Counted from the first letter of the stretch, positions 36,570 through 45,748 are shown. The stretch is DNA of 64,000 nt from Prevotella melaninogenica (GCF_003609775.1 NZ_AP018050.1:1240001-1304000), one strand, 5' to 3'. Notes: generated by a model from the sequence alone, not told the origin. Made by a program: numbers and translations.

Positions 36570-36628
36570 TAATTTTGCAGTTTATTATCCTTAAATCGAC
36601 AAATTATTAATATTAATTTGTATCTTTG
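36570..36628 (+). promoter_or_regulatory. Tandem -7 boxes upstream of gmd
   Basis: TAATTTTG at 36570-36577 and TATCTTTG at 36621-36628 both match TAnnTTTG. The second is 41 bp from the gmd start and the first 92 bp. Two start sites are possible. Confidence 0.55.
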
Positions 36629-36668
36629 TGCTATCATTAAGAAAATTACAAACTCAAAAATAAATACA

Positions 36669-37760
36669 ATGCAGAAAAAAGCACTTATCACGGGTATTAC
36701 AGGCCAAGATGGTTCCTATTTGGCAGAGTTGTTACTCGAAAAAGGTTATGATGTACATGGCACTATTCGTCGTTCATCAGTAGATTTCCGTGAGCGTATT
36801 GCTCATTTGGAAGGACGTCCACACTTCCACTTGCATTATGCTGACCTTGGCGACTCTATGAGTATCCTCGGCGTAATCAGTAAGGTGCGCCCAGATGAGA
36901 TTTACAACCTTGCAGCACAGAGTCACGTACAGGTTAGTTTCGACTCACCAGAGTTTACTGCAGATGTTGATGCTGTAGGTGTATTGCGTATCTTGGAAGC
37001 TGTTCGTCAGTTGGATATGACAAAGACATGCCGTATCTATCAGGCTTCAACATCAGAGTTGTATGGTAAAGTTGAGGAAGTTCCACAGAATGAGAACACT
37101 CCATTCCACCCTTACAGCCCATACGCTGTTGCTAAGCAGTATGGTTTCTGGATTACAAAGGAGTATCGTGAGGCTTACAATATGTATTGCTGTTCTGGTA
37201 TCCTCTTCAACCACGAGAGTGAGCGTCGTGGCGAAACATTCGTTACTCGTAAAATTACACTTGCTGCTGCACGTATCAAGCAGGGTAAGCAGGAGAAACT
37301 TTACTTAGGTAATCTTGGTTCTCTTCGTGACTGGGGCTATGCTAAGGATTACGTAGAGTGTATGTGGTTAATCCTCCAGCAGGAGAAGCCAGAGGACTTC
37401 GTTATTGCTACGGGTGTTCAGCACAGCGTACGTGATTTCTGCTACTATGCGTTCAAGCGTGTTGGTATTGAACTCGAGTTCCAAGGTGAGGACATGAATG
37501 AGAAGGGTATTGATAAGGCTACTGGTAAGGTTCTTATTGAGGTTAGTCCTGATTTCTATCGTCCTACCGACGTTGTTAACCTTTGGGGAGATCCAACAAA
37601 GGCAAAGGCGAAGCTCGGTTGGAATCCTAACAGCACCAGCTTTGAGGAGCTTGTCAACATTATGGTAGACAGCGACATGGCTAAGGTTGCTTCTGAAGGT
37701 GCAGCTGAGAAGGTTAGAACAAACCTTGCTGAGTATTTGGAGAAGGGTATCGTTAAGTAA
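36669..37760 (+). CDS. gmd: GDP-mannose 4,6-dehydratase
   Basis: A 363-residue short-chain dehydrogenase converting GDP-mannose to GDP-4-keto-6-deoxymannose. The NADP loop [15 protein letters not shown] lies near the start, followed by [14 protein letters not shown], the catalytic-type [14 protein letters not shown] and [11 protein letters not shown] (YxxxK), and [21 protein letters not shown]. The open frame continues 17 codons upstream, but MQKKALITG is the family start. It is followed by fcl, completing GDP-L-fucose synthesis for surface glycans or capsule. Confidence 0.95.
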   Translation: MQKKALITGITGQDGSYLAELLLEKGYDVHGTIRRSSVDFRERIAHLEGRPHFHLHYADLGDSMSILGVISKVRPDEIYNLAAQSHVQVSFDSPEFTADVDAVGVLRILEAVRQLDMTKTCRIYQASTSELYGKVEEVPQNENTPFHPYSPYAVAKQYGFWITKEYREAYNMYCCSGILFNHESERRGETFVTRKITLAAARIKQGKQEKLYLGNLGSLRDWGYAKDYVECMWLILQQEKPEDFVIATGVQHSVRDFCYYAFKRVGIELEFQGEDMNEKGIDKATGKVLIEVSPDFYRPTDVVNLWGDPTKAKAKLGWNPNSTSFEELVNIMVDSDMAKVASEGAAEKVRTNLAEYLEKGIVK

Positions 37761-37885
37761 AAACTCTTCTTTCACTCCTTCTTAAATAGAGGGGTAATTA
37801 CCGCTTATGCTGATAGTTGGCGATTCCTTATTATCGCTTACTATCAGCTATTATTACTTTTTATCATCTATTCAACAAACTCGTA

Positions 37886-39088
37886 ATGAATAAAAATAGT
37901 AAAATATACATTGCTGGACACAACGGTTTGGTGGGCTCAGCAATATGGAATAACCTCCTTCAACGAGGATATACAAATCTCGTTGGACGAAGCCATAAAG
38001 AGCTTGACTTGACAGACCAGCAAGCAGTAAAGCGTTTCTTTGATGAAGAGAAACCTGATGCAGTCGTTCTCGCAGCTGCTTTCGTTGGAGGTATTATGGC
38101 AAACTACCTCTATCGTGCAGACTTCATCATGCAGAACATGAAGATGCAATGCAATGTCATCGAGCAGAGCTACCTTCACAAAGTGGAAAAACTTCTCTTC
38201 CTTGGTAGCACTTGTATCTATCCAAAAGATGCGCCACAGCCTATGCGCGAGGATTATTTACTAACTTCTCCATTGGAGTATAGTAATGAAGAGTATGCTA
38301 TTGCAAAGATTGCAGGTCTAAAGATGTGTGAAAGCTATAACCTTCAGTATGGTACTAATTACATAGCTGTCATGCCAACAAACCTCTATGGTCCTAATGA
38401 TAACTTCCATTTGGAGAACTCTCATGTAATGCCAGCAATGATGCGCAAGATTTATCTGGCGAAACTTATTCATGAGAACGACTGGGATGCTATCCGTAAT
38501 GATATGGATAAACGCCCTATCAACCCAACTGATAAGCTGCGTGCAGAGATTGGTGAAGGTAATGTTGACGGTAAGAATACAGAAGAGCGCATCCTGAAAG
38601 CACTCGCTTTCTATGGCATTGAGGATAATAAGGTGACTCTATGGGGTGATGGTAATCCATTGCGCGAATTCCTTTGGAGTGAGGATATGGCTGATGCCAG
38701 CGTTCATGTCCTACTGAATGTAGACTTTAAAGATATCATTGGTATTGAGAAATATTCAAGTGTTTTCTACGGTGCAAAGATTGACGGAGCTGTTGACCGT
38801 AACAATTCTGAGGGCCGTGGTGGTGCTATCCCATCATTGGGAGAGATTCGTAACTGCCATATCAATGTTGGTACTGGCAAGGAGCTTACCATCAAGGAAC
38901 TTGCAGAACTTGTTAAGAAGACTGTACACTTTGAGGGAGATATCATCTGGGATGCCGAGAAACCAAATGGTACGCCACGTAAACTCATTGATGTTGAGAA
39001 GTTGCACAGCCTTGGCTGGACACACAAAGTGGAAATTGAAGATGGTGTTGAGAAACTCTACGAGTGGTATCAAGAAAGCTTAAAGTAA
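37886..39088 (+). CDS. fcl: GDP-L-fucose synthase, long form
   Basis: An NADPH-dependent epimerase/reductase making GDP-L-fucose from the Gmd product. The Rossmann loop IAGHNGLVGSAI, AAAFVGGIMAN, GSTCIYPKDAPQPM and the EEYAIAKIAGLKMCESYN region (YxxxK) fit WcaG/Fcl. At 400 residues it is about 80 longer than E. coli Fcl. Extra sequence lies around ENDWDAIRNDMDKRPINPTD and the next 30 residues, and around FKDIIGIEKYSSVFYG. The start at MNKNSKIYIAG was chosen over an upstream ATG at 37817 for homology reasons. A 9-bp inverted repeat (37809-37848) precedes it. Confidence 0.92.
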   Translation: MNKNSKIYIAGHNGLVGSAIWNNLLQRGYTNLVGRSHKELDLTDQQAVKRFFDEEKPDAVVLAAAFVGGIMANYLYRADFIMQNMKMQCNVIEQSYLHKVEKLLFLGSTCIYPKDAPQPMREDYLLTSPLEYSNEEYAIAKIAGLKMCESYNLQYGTNYIAVMPTNLYGPNDNFHLENSHVMPAMMRKIYLAKLIHENDWDAIRNDMDKRPINPTDKLRAEIGEGNVDGKNTEERILKALAFYGIEDNKVTLWGDGNPLREFLWSEDMADASVHVLLNVDFKDIIGIEKYSSVFYGAKIDGAVDRNNSEGRGGAIPSLGEIRNCHINVGTGKELTIKELAELVKKTVHFEGDIIWDAEKPNGTPRKLIDVEKLHSLGWTHKVEIEDGVEKLYEWYQESLK

Positions 39089-39097
39089 TTCCTATTG

Positions 39098-39141
39098 CTA
39101 ATTAGGCATATTGGGCTAATTAGTCCAATAAGCCTAATTAG
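39098..39141. repeat. 18-bp CTAATTAG triple repeat forming a near-perfect inverted repeat
   Basis: CTAATTAG occurs at 39098, 39116 and 39134, exactly 18 bp apart. The outer arms CTAATTAGGC and GCCTAATTAG and the inner arms TATTGG and CCAATA pair, with the central CTAATTAG as loop. It lies between fcl and the prolyl oligopeptidase gene, with no T-tract, so it does not look like a classical terminator. Confidence 0.8.
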
Positions 39142-39195
39142 ACTAATAAGCCCACCCTATCGCTAACAGCGAACATTCATTCAAATCTTTACTAT

Positions 39196-41310
39196 ATGAA
39201 GAAACAAATATTACTGACCGCAGCATTATTGTCTGCTACAAGCATGATGGCACAGAAGCTAACGTATCCACAAGCTCCAAAGGATGGAACCATCGACACC
39301 TATTTTGGTGTTCAAGTGGCCGACCCTTATCGCCCATTAGAGAATGATAGTTCTAAAGCTACTGCTGAATGGGTAGCTGCCGAGAACAAAGTTACACAGG
39401 AGTATCTCTCTCGTATCCCTTTCCGTGGCAAACTTCTAAATAGAATGAAGGAGTTGGCTAACTATGAGAAAGTTTCTGCTCCATCCTATATCAAGTCCAT
39501 AGGTAAGTGGCTTTTCTATAAGAATGATGGTCTGCAGAACCAGAGTGTACTGTATATAATGGACAGTCTTGGAGATGAGAAGAACGCACGTGTATTCCTT
39601 AACCCTAACCAACTATCAACAGACGGAACCGTAGCATTGAAGGGTATCTACTTTTCTCACAATGGTAAGTATGCAGCCTACGCTATTTCACGCAGCGGAA
39701 GTGACTGGCAGGAATTCTATATTATAGATGTCAAGACTGGAAAACTTCTTGACGACCATATCACTTGGGCAAAGTTCTCTGGTGCATCATGGCAAGGCGA
39801 CGGTTTTTATTACAGTGCTTACGACGCTCCACAGAAAGGACTTGAATTCAGTAATGTGAATTCTATTCAGAAAATATATTATCATAAGATTGGTACTCCA
39901 CAGTCTGAAGACGTTCTTTTCTATCAAAATCCAGCAAATCCAATGCGCTTCTATGCTGTAAGTGTTAATGAAGAAGAAACGATGATGTTCCTCCATGAAA
40001 GTGGTGCAGGCTCTGGTAACAATGTTTATGTACGTGACCTCCGCCAGCCTAACAGCCAATTCATTCAGATGACATCTAATCTTGACTTGCAATATAGTCT
40101 GGTTGAGACCATTGGTGACAAGATGTACTTCCTTACCAATGATGGTGCACCAAAGAATCGACTAATGGTTACAGACCTCAAGCACCCTGGTTTCAGTGAG
40201 TGGAAAACACTTGTACCAGAGTCAAAAGATATGCTTGAAGGTGTTACCTTTGTTGATGATAAAATGATTCTCAACTATATGAAAGACGCTTCCAGCCACG
40301 CATACGTTTATTCTATGGATGGAAAGCAACTTTCTGAGATTAAACTTCCTACCTTAGGAAGTGCAGGTTTTTATGGTGAGAAAGACCGCAAGGAAGTCTT
40401 TTATTCCTTCTCTTCCTTTACTGTTCCAACCACCATCTACCAATATGACCTCAACACAGCCAATAGCAAGGTTTATGCAGCACCAAAGGTTAAGTTTAAG
40501 GAGTCTGATTATGTTTGTGAACAGGTTTTCTATCCAAGTAAGGATGGCACCAAAATACCACTCTTTATTACTTATAAGAAAGGTTTAAAGCGCAATGGTA
40601 AGAACCCAGTATTCCTCTATGGTTATGGTGGTTTCAATGTTCCTTTAACTCCTTACTTCTCTTCTGTACGCATTCCTTTCATTGAAAATGGTGGAATCTA
40701 TGCACAAGCTTCCCTCCGTGGTGGTAGCGAATATGGTGAGGAATGGCACATTGCAGGTACAAAGATGCAGAAGCAAAACGTTTTTGACGACTTTATCTCT
40801 GCAGGAGAATGGCTCATTGAAAACAAATATACAAGCAAGGATTACCTCGCTATCGTTGGCGGTTCAAATGGTGGTTTGCTCGTAGGTGCTTGTATGACAC
40901 AGCGTCCTGACCTCTTTAAGGTATGTATTCCACAGGTAGGTGTAATGGATATGTTGCGTTATCATAAGTTTACGATTGGTTGGAACTGGGCTCCAGACTA
41001 TGGAACAAGTGAAGACTCAAAGGAGATGTTCGACTATCTCCATGGTTACTCCCCACTCCACAACCTCCGTCCGGGCACAAAGTATCCAGCAACTTTGGTA
41101 ACAACTGCCGACCACGACGATCGCGTTGTACCAGCTCACTCATTTAAGTTTGCAGCAACTTTACAAGCTGTTAATGCTGCTAACACACCGACCCTCATTC
41201 GCATTGACACAAAGGCGGGACATGGAAGTGGTAAGCCATTGTCTAAGCAATTGGAAGAACAGGCTGATATCTACGGCTTCATCCTTTATAATATGGGATT
41301 GAAATATTAA
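39196..41310 (+). CDS. Prolyl oligopeptidase (family S9A), exported
   Basis: A 704-residue serine peptidase cutting after proline in short peptides. A signal peptide (MKKQILLTAALLSATSMMAQ) indicates the periplasm. The N-terminal S9A propeller spans about 25-430. The catalytic domain has Ser557 in GGSNGGLLVG, the Asp in TTADHDDRVVP (near 641) and His676 in KAGHGSGKP. All three triad residues are present. With DPP III in the same window it points to peptide-based nutrition. Confidence 0.94.
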   Translation: MKKQILLTAALLSATSMMAQKLTYPQAPKDGTIDTYFGVQVADPYRPLENDSSKATAEWVAAENKVTQEYLSRIPFRGKLLNRMKELANYEKVSAPSYIKSIGKWLFYKNDGLQNQSVLYIMDSLGDEKNARVFLNPNQLSTDGTVALKGIYFSHNGKYAAYAISRSGSDWQEFYIIDVKTGKLLDDHITWAKFSGASWQGDGFYYSAYDAPQKGLEFSNVNSIQKIYYHKIGTPQSEDVLFYQNPANPMRFYAVSVNEEETMMFLHESGAGSGNNVYVRDLRQPNSQFIQMTSNLDLQYSLVETIGDKMYFLTNDGAPKNRLMVTDLKHPGFSEWKTLVPESKDMLEGVTFVDDKMILNYMKDASSHAYVYSMDGKQLSEIKLPTLGSAGFYGEKDRKEVFYSFSSFTVPTTIYQYDLNTANSKVYAAPKVKFKESDYVCEQVFYPSKDGTKIPLFITYKKGLKRNGKNPVFLYGYGGFNVPLTPYFSSVRIPFIENGGIYAQASLRGGSEYGEEWHIAGTKMQKQNVFDDFISAGEWLIENKYTSKDYLAIVGGSNGGLLVGACMTQRPDLFKVCIPQVGVMDMLRYHKFTIGWNWAPDYGTSEDSKEMFDYLHGYSPLHNLRPGTKYPATLVTTADHDDRVVPAHSFKFAATLQAVNAANTPTLIRIDTKAGHGSGKPLSKQLEEQADIYGFILYNMGLKY

Positions 41311-41317
41311 GAGTTCA

Positions 41318-41378
41318 GAGGAGTTATGCTCACGCATCTTTGTTTGAAAAGTAACTTCTTGCAATAGCATAACTCCTC
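41318..41378. repeat. 13-bp perfect inverted repeat with 35-nt loop
   Basis: GAGGAGTTATGCT (41318-41330) and AGCATAACTCCTC (41366-41378) pair perfectly just after the prolyl oligopeptidase stop. It could be a weak terminator, but no T run follows. Confidence 0.55.
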
Positions 41379-41455
41379 AAACTTCTAAAATATCTCATTA
41401 ATAACGATTTAGTCTTAATTCTATAAAATCCTTAACCTCTTAAGTACCCAATCAA

Positions 41456-42220
41456 ATGCAGATACTATTAGCATCCGCTAAGATAATGAACAGTACTACA
41501 ACAGTACAAACCCCTAACACACACCTGCCTCGCTTCCGAAAAGAAGCAGGACAGATAGCGTTAGAATTAGGTGAACTTTCTGTTGAAGAACTTGCAAAAA
41601 CTATCCCATGTAACGAGAAGATAGCACTTGAAAACAAACTACGTTATCAAGATTTCTTCAACGAGAAAGCTTTTCTTCCTGCCCTCCTCGCCTACTACGG
41701 ACAAGCATATAAATGTCTCAAGGCGCAAGAATACAGTCAGAACGACTTCAACTATGCCGACAAACATCTTTGGATAACAAGCTTTCTTTATGGTCTTTTG
41801 CGTCCATTAGACCTTATCCACCCCTATCGTCTTGAAGGTAAAGCAAAGCTACCTTCAGCCAAAGGCAAGAATATGTTTGCCTATTGGAAACCTCATCTTA
41901 CAGATATCCTCATCGAAGCAGTTAAAGCCGATGATGGTATCTTGGTGCATTTGGCAACTGAAGAGTTCCAACATCTATTCGATTGGAAACGATTACAAAA
42001 AGAGGTACGTATTATTCAACCGCTTTTTATGGTTGATCAAGGTAGCCGGTTGAAGGCTGTCAGTGTCTATGCAAAGAGTTGTCGAGGCGCTATGACAAGC
42101 TATATACTCCGCAACCAACTAACTTCTCCCGAGGATCTTCTTGCCTTCGAGTATGACGGTTTTACTTATGAGAAAAACTATGGAGATGAAAACCATCCAC
42201 ACTTTATATTAAAGCCGTAG
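41456..42220 (+). CDS. yaaA: Peroxide stress protein YaaA (DUF328)
   Basis: A 254-residue cytoplasmic protein of the YaaA family, which limits free iron and oxidative DNA damage in E. coli. Family blocks are MQILLASAKIMN at the start, LPRFRKEAGQIALEL, PALLAYYGQAYKCLKA, YGLLRPLDLIHPYRLEG and GAMTSYILRN. In an anaerobe this fits defence against oxygen exposure. A 65-residue gene follows 43 bp later. Confidence 0.92.
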   Translation: MQILLASAKIMNSTTTVQTPNTHLPRFRKEAGQIALELGELSVEELAKTIPCNEKIALENKLRYQDFFNEKAFLPALLAYYGQAYKCLKAQEYSQNDFNYADKHLWITSFLYGLLRPLDLIHPYRLEGKAKLPSAKGKNMFAYWKPHLTDILIEAVKADDGILVHLATEEFQHLFDWKRLQKEVRIIQPLFMVDQGSRLKAVSVYAKSCRGAMTSYILRNQLTSPEDLLAFEYDGFTYEKNYGDENHPHFILKP

Positions 42221-42263
42221 CCTATATTGATTCCTGATTATAATTATAAAAGTCAAATTAAAT

Positions 42264-42461
42264 ATGTCAATAGAAGAATTTCGCCAACAAATCCTCACCT
42301 TGCTACTTTCTAAAACCAACAGCAAGGGTGAGCCACGTTTTGATGAAACATCAGCAAAAGAACTACTCGACCAACTAACAGACGAGGAGTTAGAAGAAGG
42401 TATCCTATTCAATACACCAGAAGATGTAGCTGAGATATTATCAGAAATAGGAACACTCTAA
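42264..42461 (+). CDS. Small conserved acidic protein of unknown function
   Basis: A 65-residue acidic helical protein (MSIEEFRQQILTLLL, then KELLDQLTDEELEEGILF). No domain is recognised. The amphipathic helices and spacing after yaaA suggest a real gene in the same transcript. It might be a small regulator or adaptor. Confidence 0.6.
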   Translation: MSIEEFRQQILTLLLSKTNSKGEPRFDETSAKELLDQLTDEELEEGILFNTPEDVAEILSEIGTL

Positions 42462-42642
42462 GCACACATTATAAGCAACAAAAGAAAACATAGACGACAA
42501 TCGATTGTTTATTAGAGTTTTCTCTCAGCTTATTAAAGCTTATTCCATCTTAAAATCTCACATTCATAGCAACGAAATATTTTTACATAGCTTTTAGATA
42601 TTTCTACTTAAAAACAAGAAATAAAAGCATTTTTCAACCTCT

Positions 42643-42816
42643 TTGTAACTTTCTTCTTATCAAGAAGTTATAAAGTTGTGCAAGAAAAGGTGCTTACTTA
42701 GCCTTCAAAAGGGCGTTAGTTAGAGTCTTAAAGAGCATCTTTAACAAGTCAATTAAGGCTTAATTGAAATGCAATTCATCGTTATTAAAAATACTAACGA
42801 GAATTTATTTTGACAA
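42643..42816 (+). repeat. 174-bp intergenic element with 22-bp phased units, copy C
   Basis: It begins TTGTAAC (42643-42649). Units of 22 bp start at 42685, 42707, 42729 and 42751, with a degenerate fifth at 42773. It ends with TTGACAA (42810-42816), in phase with the ends of copies A and D. Unit 1 starts AAAAGGTGCTTACTTAG, unit 2 AAAAGGGCGTTAGTTAG. It fills the convergent gap 42462-42878 up to the terminator. Confidence 0.85.
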
Positions 42817-42823
42817 AAACAAC

Positions 42824-42861
42824 AAAAAAGGTAAAAGAGAAAAAACTCTTTTACCTTTTTT
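42824..42861. terminator. Bidirectional terminator
   Basis: A perfect 16-bp stem, AAAAAAGGTAAAAGAG with its complement, has a 6-nt A-rich loop. It lies between the convergent yaaA-side genes and the FadL-like gene. Confidence 0.9.
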
Positions 42862-42878
42862 ATTATATATGAAGTTTC

Positions 42879-44492
42879 TTAGAAACGATAGCCCAATGTG
42901 AGGAGCAACTGACTTTTGTTGTTCTTAACATCAGTACTTGTTGCAACGTTAGACTCCTTAACTGTTGTAGCACCAGAAGGTATAGAGATATCTCTAATAT
43001 TAGAGAATGGAGCAAAAGAGCCTTCCTGTGCACTGTACTGATAAGCCAAATCAATATTGAACTTCTTAATCTGATAACCAACACCTAATGTGAAGCGGTT
43101 GATTGCACCCCAGTTTGTGTAGTCTGTTGTTGAAGCATACGATGTACCTAAAGAAGCAAGACCTGGATCCTTCTGCGCATCATTTACATACATTGCACTT
43201 ACATAATTGTAACCCGCACGCAAAGCAACATTACTTACAGGCTTATACTCAACACCCAACTTCAAAGTGCTAACACCCTTCAGAACTTCTTTAGTGTGGT
43301 TATTCATTGTCTTGTCAGGGCTTGATGTCTCGTAGTACTGATTATAGTAATAATCATAGTATCCACCATCGTTGACTCTGCTATTAATATTAGCGTAGTT
43401 CTCATACTCGTAAGTTGCACCTAAAGCGAGGTAATTACCCACGGTGTGACCAAGAGAGAAACCAAACTTCCAAGGTGTCCACATCTTGAAATCGTATGAG
43501 TTACCGATACCATTTTCCTGACTTGCAGTGCCTGACACATAAACAAGACGTGTAACGTTTGATGTTGTCAAGTCATACCATGTTGGAGACTTTACGTATG
43601 CACCGATTCTGAAAGGCGACTCTGCTACTGGACGAACGATAACACCAGCTGTAATATCAAATCCAGAACCTGTTACCTTTCTCTCGTCACGAACGACTGC
43701 TCCACTATTATTACCGAAGTTTTCAGCATACTCACTATAGCCCTTGTAAGTAACATCTTTCATACCGAATGTTAAACCAAGATAAACCCTATCATTGATA
43801 TTTCCACTGACAGCAAAGTCATAATTACCAATGTAACCAGAGTGAGCACGATCTAATGTATAAGCAGTAGCATTCTCATAATTATAAGTTCCTGTACTAC
43901 CTGGAATCAATGAATTCCAATAGAGGTAATCAATCTGGCTCCAAGTGTATGCTATATCCTTTGAAGTTGAATTTACATAGCCAATGTTCTGACCATCTTT
44001 ATTCTTATCAACATAGAAGCCACCCTCATTCTGATTACCAAGTGCACCCTTAATATATGACTGCTTATTCTGTGAACTTCCACTCAAAGAGCCTGCAGCA
44101 TTAAGAATATAATCAAAGTTCTTGCTCTTATGATAGTTGAAACCAAAGTTAAGAAAAGACTTCTGACCAGTACGGGTAGTGTAAACACCGCCAATCTGAT
44201 CAAAACTCAGATTAGTCTTCTTACCATTAGAGAATTCCTTACCATCTGATTGCATAAGAAGACCACCACTGATACTAACATTGTTGTGACGGAACAAACC
44301 GATACCAGCTGGGTTAGAACCAATTGTAGAGATATCAGCACCCAAGGCCTCCATAGCTCCACCCATACCAACGTAACGTGCAGTACCATTCAAGTCCTCT
44401 CCTGCTAACTTAGCATTCTCGTATGTCTCCTGCGCATTTGCTGACAAAGCTGCAAACAACGATACTGCAAAGAAAATATATTTACTCTTCAT
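42879..44492 (-). CDS. Outer membrane transport protein, OmpP1/FadL/TodX family
   Basis: A 537-residue outer membrane beta-barrel with a signal peptide (cleavage after ANA, residue 20). The N-terminal hatch-like GTARYVGMGGAMEALGADISTIGSNPAGIGLFR matches the FadL/OmpP1 family. It continues as alternating beta strands to a terminal aromatic (LLLTLGYRF). It would pass hydrophobic compounds across the outer membrane. It is 42 bp downstream of the Tyr/Gly-rich gene and probably co-transcribed with it. Confidence 0.88.
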   Translation of the reverse strand: MKSKYIFFAVSLFAALSANAQETYENAKLAGEDLNGTARYVGMGGAMEALGADISTIGSNPAGIGLFRHNNVSISGGLLMQSDGKEFSNGKKTNLSFDQIGGVYTTRTGQKSFLNFGFNYHKSKNFDYILNAAGSLSGSSQNKQSYIKGALGNQNEGGFYVDKNKDGQNIGYVNSTSKDIAYTWSQIDYLYWNSLIPGSTGTYNYENATAYTLDRAHSGYIGNYDFAVSGNINDRVYLGLTFGMKDVTYKGYSEYAENFGNNSGAVVRDERKVTGSGFDITAGVIVRPVAESPFRIGAYVKSPTWYDLTTSNVTRLVYVSGTASQENGIGNSYDFKMWTPWKFGFSLGHTVGNYLALGATYEYENYANINSRVNDGGYYDYYYNQYYETSSPDKTMNNHTKEVLKGVSTLKLGVEYKPVSNVALRAGYNYVSAMYVNDAQKDPGLASLGTSYASTTDYTNWGAINRFTLGVGYQIKKFNIDLAYQYSAQEGSFAPFSNIRDISIPSGATTVKESNVATSTDVKNNKSQLLLTLGYRF

Positions 44493-44534
44493 ATCTGATA
44501 TTCTTTATTAATTAAACTTTCATTATCCTAAATC

Positions 44535-45581
44535 TTATCTATGACCACCGAAGCCACTACGTGACGAACCAAAGCTACTGCCACCACCTGAGTTTGAGCC
44601 ACCAAAGTTTCCGCCACCACTTCTTGCACCACCAAATGAACTTGGTGAAGGCTGTGAAAAGGTTGAACGCTCTGGCTGAGAATAAGTACGTGTACGATTC
44701 TCATAACCATTCTGACGTGCACCGCCAAAGCGGTCATAGTAACCATTCACATCGTTGCGTTGAGATGCATTGTTACCATACTGGTTTACATTGCCACGAC
44801 GAGTTGAATAAGCTGACTGTCCGTTGTTATAGGAACCATTTCTTGTCTGAGAACCAAAGGCTCTTGGAGAGTTACCCCAGTGATTGGCAGTACCAGTATG
44901 ACCATTGTAAGCATAGTAACCACCTCTTCTATAACCATAGTAAGGATAACCACCATAATAGCCATAATATCTGCTCCATGGATTGTACCAGCCGTAGCCA
45001 GCATAGCCATAATAGTATGGATAACCGCCATAGTAGCCATAATATGGATAACTACCATAATAGCTATAGTAAGGATAACCACCGTAGTAACCATAATACC
45101 ATGGATCATCCCATCTATCATACCAGCCACCATAATAAGGTGAATGCCATCCCCAACCTACATAGATTGAAGAGCGACCAGCAAACCAAGGGTCATAATA
45201 TCCTCCGTAGAAGCCATCAAAACGGCTCATTCGTCTGCTATATGCGAAGTCGTCATCACCGCTCTCATACTGCCGTGTGAAGCCTCCGTAGATAGTATCT
45301 AACACTACAGAGTCACCATGCAACGTAGAGACACGTGACATAAAGATATCATTTCCAAGAGAATCAACTCCGATTTTCTTATAATTATACTTGCCACGAC
45401 GATTGTACTCGTCATTAGACTTACCAATACCGCTATAATAAACAGGGCGCTCTTCCTCCATTTTACTCTGCTGATAAGCAGACTGCTCTGCCTTTGATGG
45501 GGTAAAATAAAGGTCATCCTGTGCCATAGAAAGCAATGGCATAGCTCCAAATAAAACCGAAAGTAATACTGATCGTTTCAT
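44535..45581 (-). CDS. Secreted Tyr/Gly-rich repeat protein
   Basis: A 348-residue exported protein (signal peptide, cleavage after SMA, about residue 20). The N-terminal third (to about 120) is ordinary and charged. Residues about 120-225 are a low-complexity run of GGYPYYGYYGG-type repeats. The C-terminal 120 residues are Ser/Gly/Asn/Arg-rich (GGARSGGGNFGGSNSGGGSS). This composition resembles adhesive or self-assembling proteins. No family name is given. It shares a promoter region with the divergent prmA gene and precedes the FadL-like gene. Confidence 0.75.
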   Translation of the reverse strand: MKRSVLLSVLFGAMPLLSMAQDDLYFTPSKAEQSAYQQSKMEEERPVYYSGIGKSNDEYNRRGKYNYKKIGVDSLGNDIFMSRVSTLHGDSVVLDTIYGGFTRQYESGDDDFAYSRRMSRFDGFYGGYYDPWFAGRSSIYVGWGWHSPYYGGWYDRWDDPWYYGYYGGYPYYSYYGSYPYYGYYGGYPYYYGYAGYGWYNPWSRYYGYYGGYPYYGYRRGGYYAYNGHTGTANHWGNSPRAFGSQTRNGSYNNGQSAYSTRRGNVNQYGNNASQRNDVNGYYDRFGGARQNGYENRTRTYSQPERSTFSQPSPSSFGGARSGGGNFGGSNSGGGSSFGSSRSGFGGHR

Positions 45582-45646
45582 ATACCCTTTTTTAAAATTA
45601 CACTTGTTTTAACACCAAGATATGTATGTACACAATCTTTATAGTG

Positions 45647-45677
45647 CAAAAATAAGACAACTTTTCTTGCAAATATA
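45647..45677 (-). promoter_or_regulatory. Two -7 boxes for the Tyr/Gly-rich and FadL-like operon
   Basis: CAAAAATA at 45647-45654 and CAAATATA at 45670-45677 are minus-strand TATTTTTG and TATATTTG. Either gives a leader of about 60-90 nt. Confidence 0.5.
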
Positions 45678-45681
45678 CGGA

Positions 45682-45727
45682 TTTTCCCTAATCCATGGTA
45701 GGTTTTTCCCTATTTTTTATAATTTTG
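45682..45727 (+). promoter_or_regulatory. prmA promoter with TTTTCCCTA direct repeat
   Basis: The -7 box TAATTTTG is at 45720-45727. Upstream, TTTTCCCTA occurs at 45682-45690 and 45704-45712, exactly 22 bp apart. The second copy reaches to 7 bp before the -7 box, where an activator or repressor could touch the polymerase. Confidence 0.5.
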
Positions 45728-45748
45728 CAGTAGAAATTTAACACCAAG

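Noticed and set aside
36618..36668. Upstream extension of gmd
   Set aside because: It would place the start before the -7 box at 36621-36628, so the box would lie inside the coding sequence. MQKKALITG is the conserved start.
37817..37885. Upstream extension of fcl
   Set aside because: No homology, and it runs through an inverted repeat (37809-37848). MNKNSKIYIAG is the expected start.
44561..45280. Long plus-strand open frame of 239 codons rich in His, Asn and Ser
   Set aside because: It is the antisense shadow of the Tyr/Gly-rich repeat gene. Its composition follows from reverse-complementing TAC/GGT-rich codons, and no start context or family is seen.
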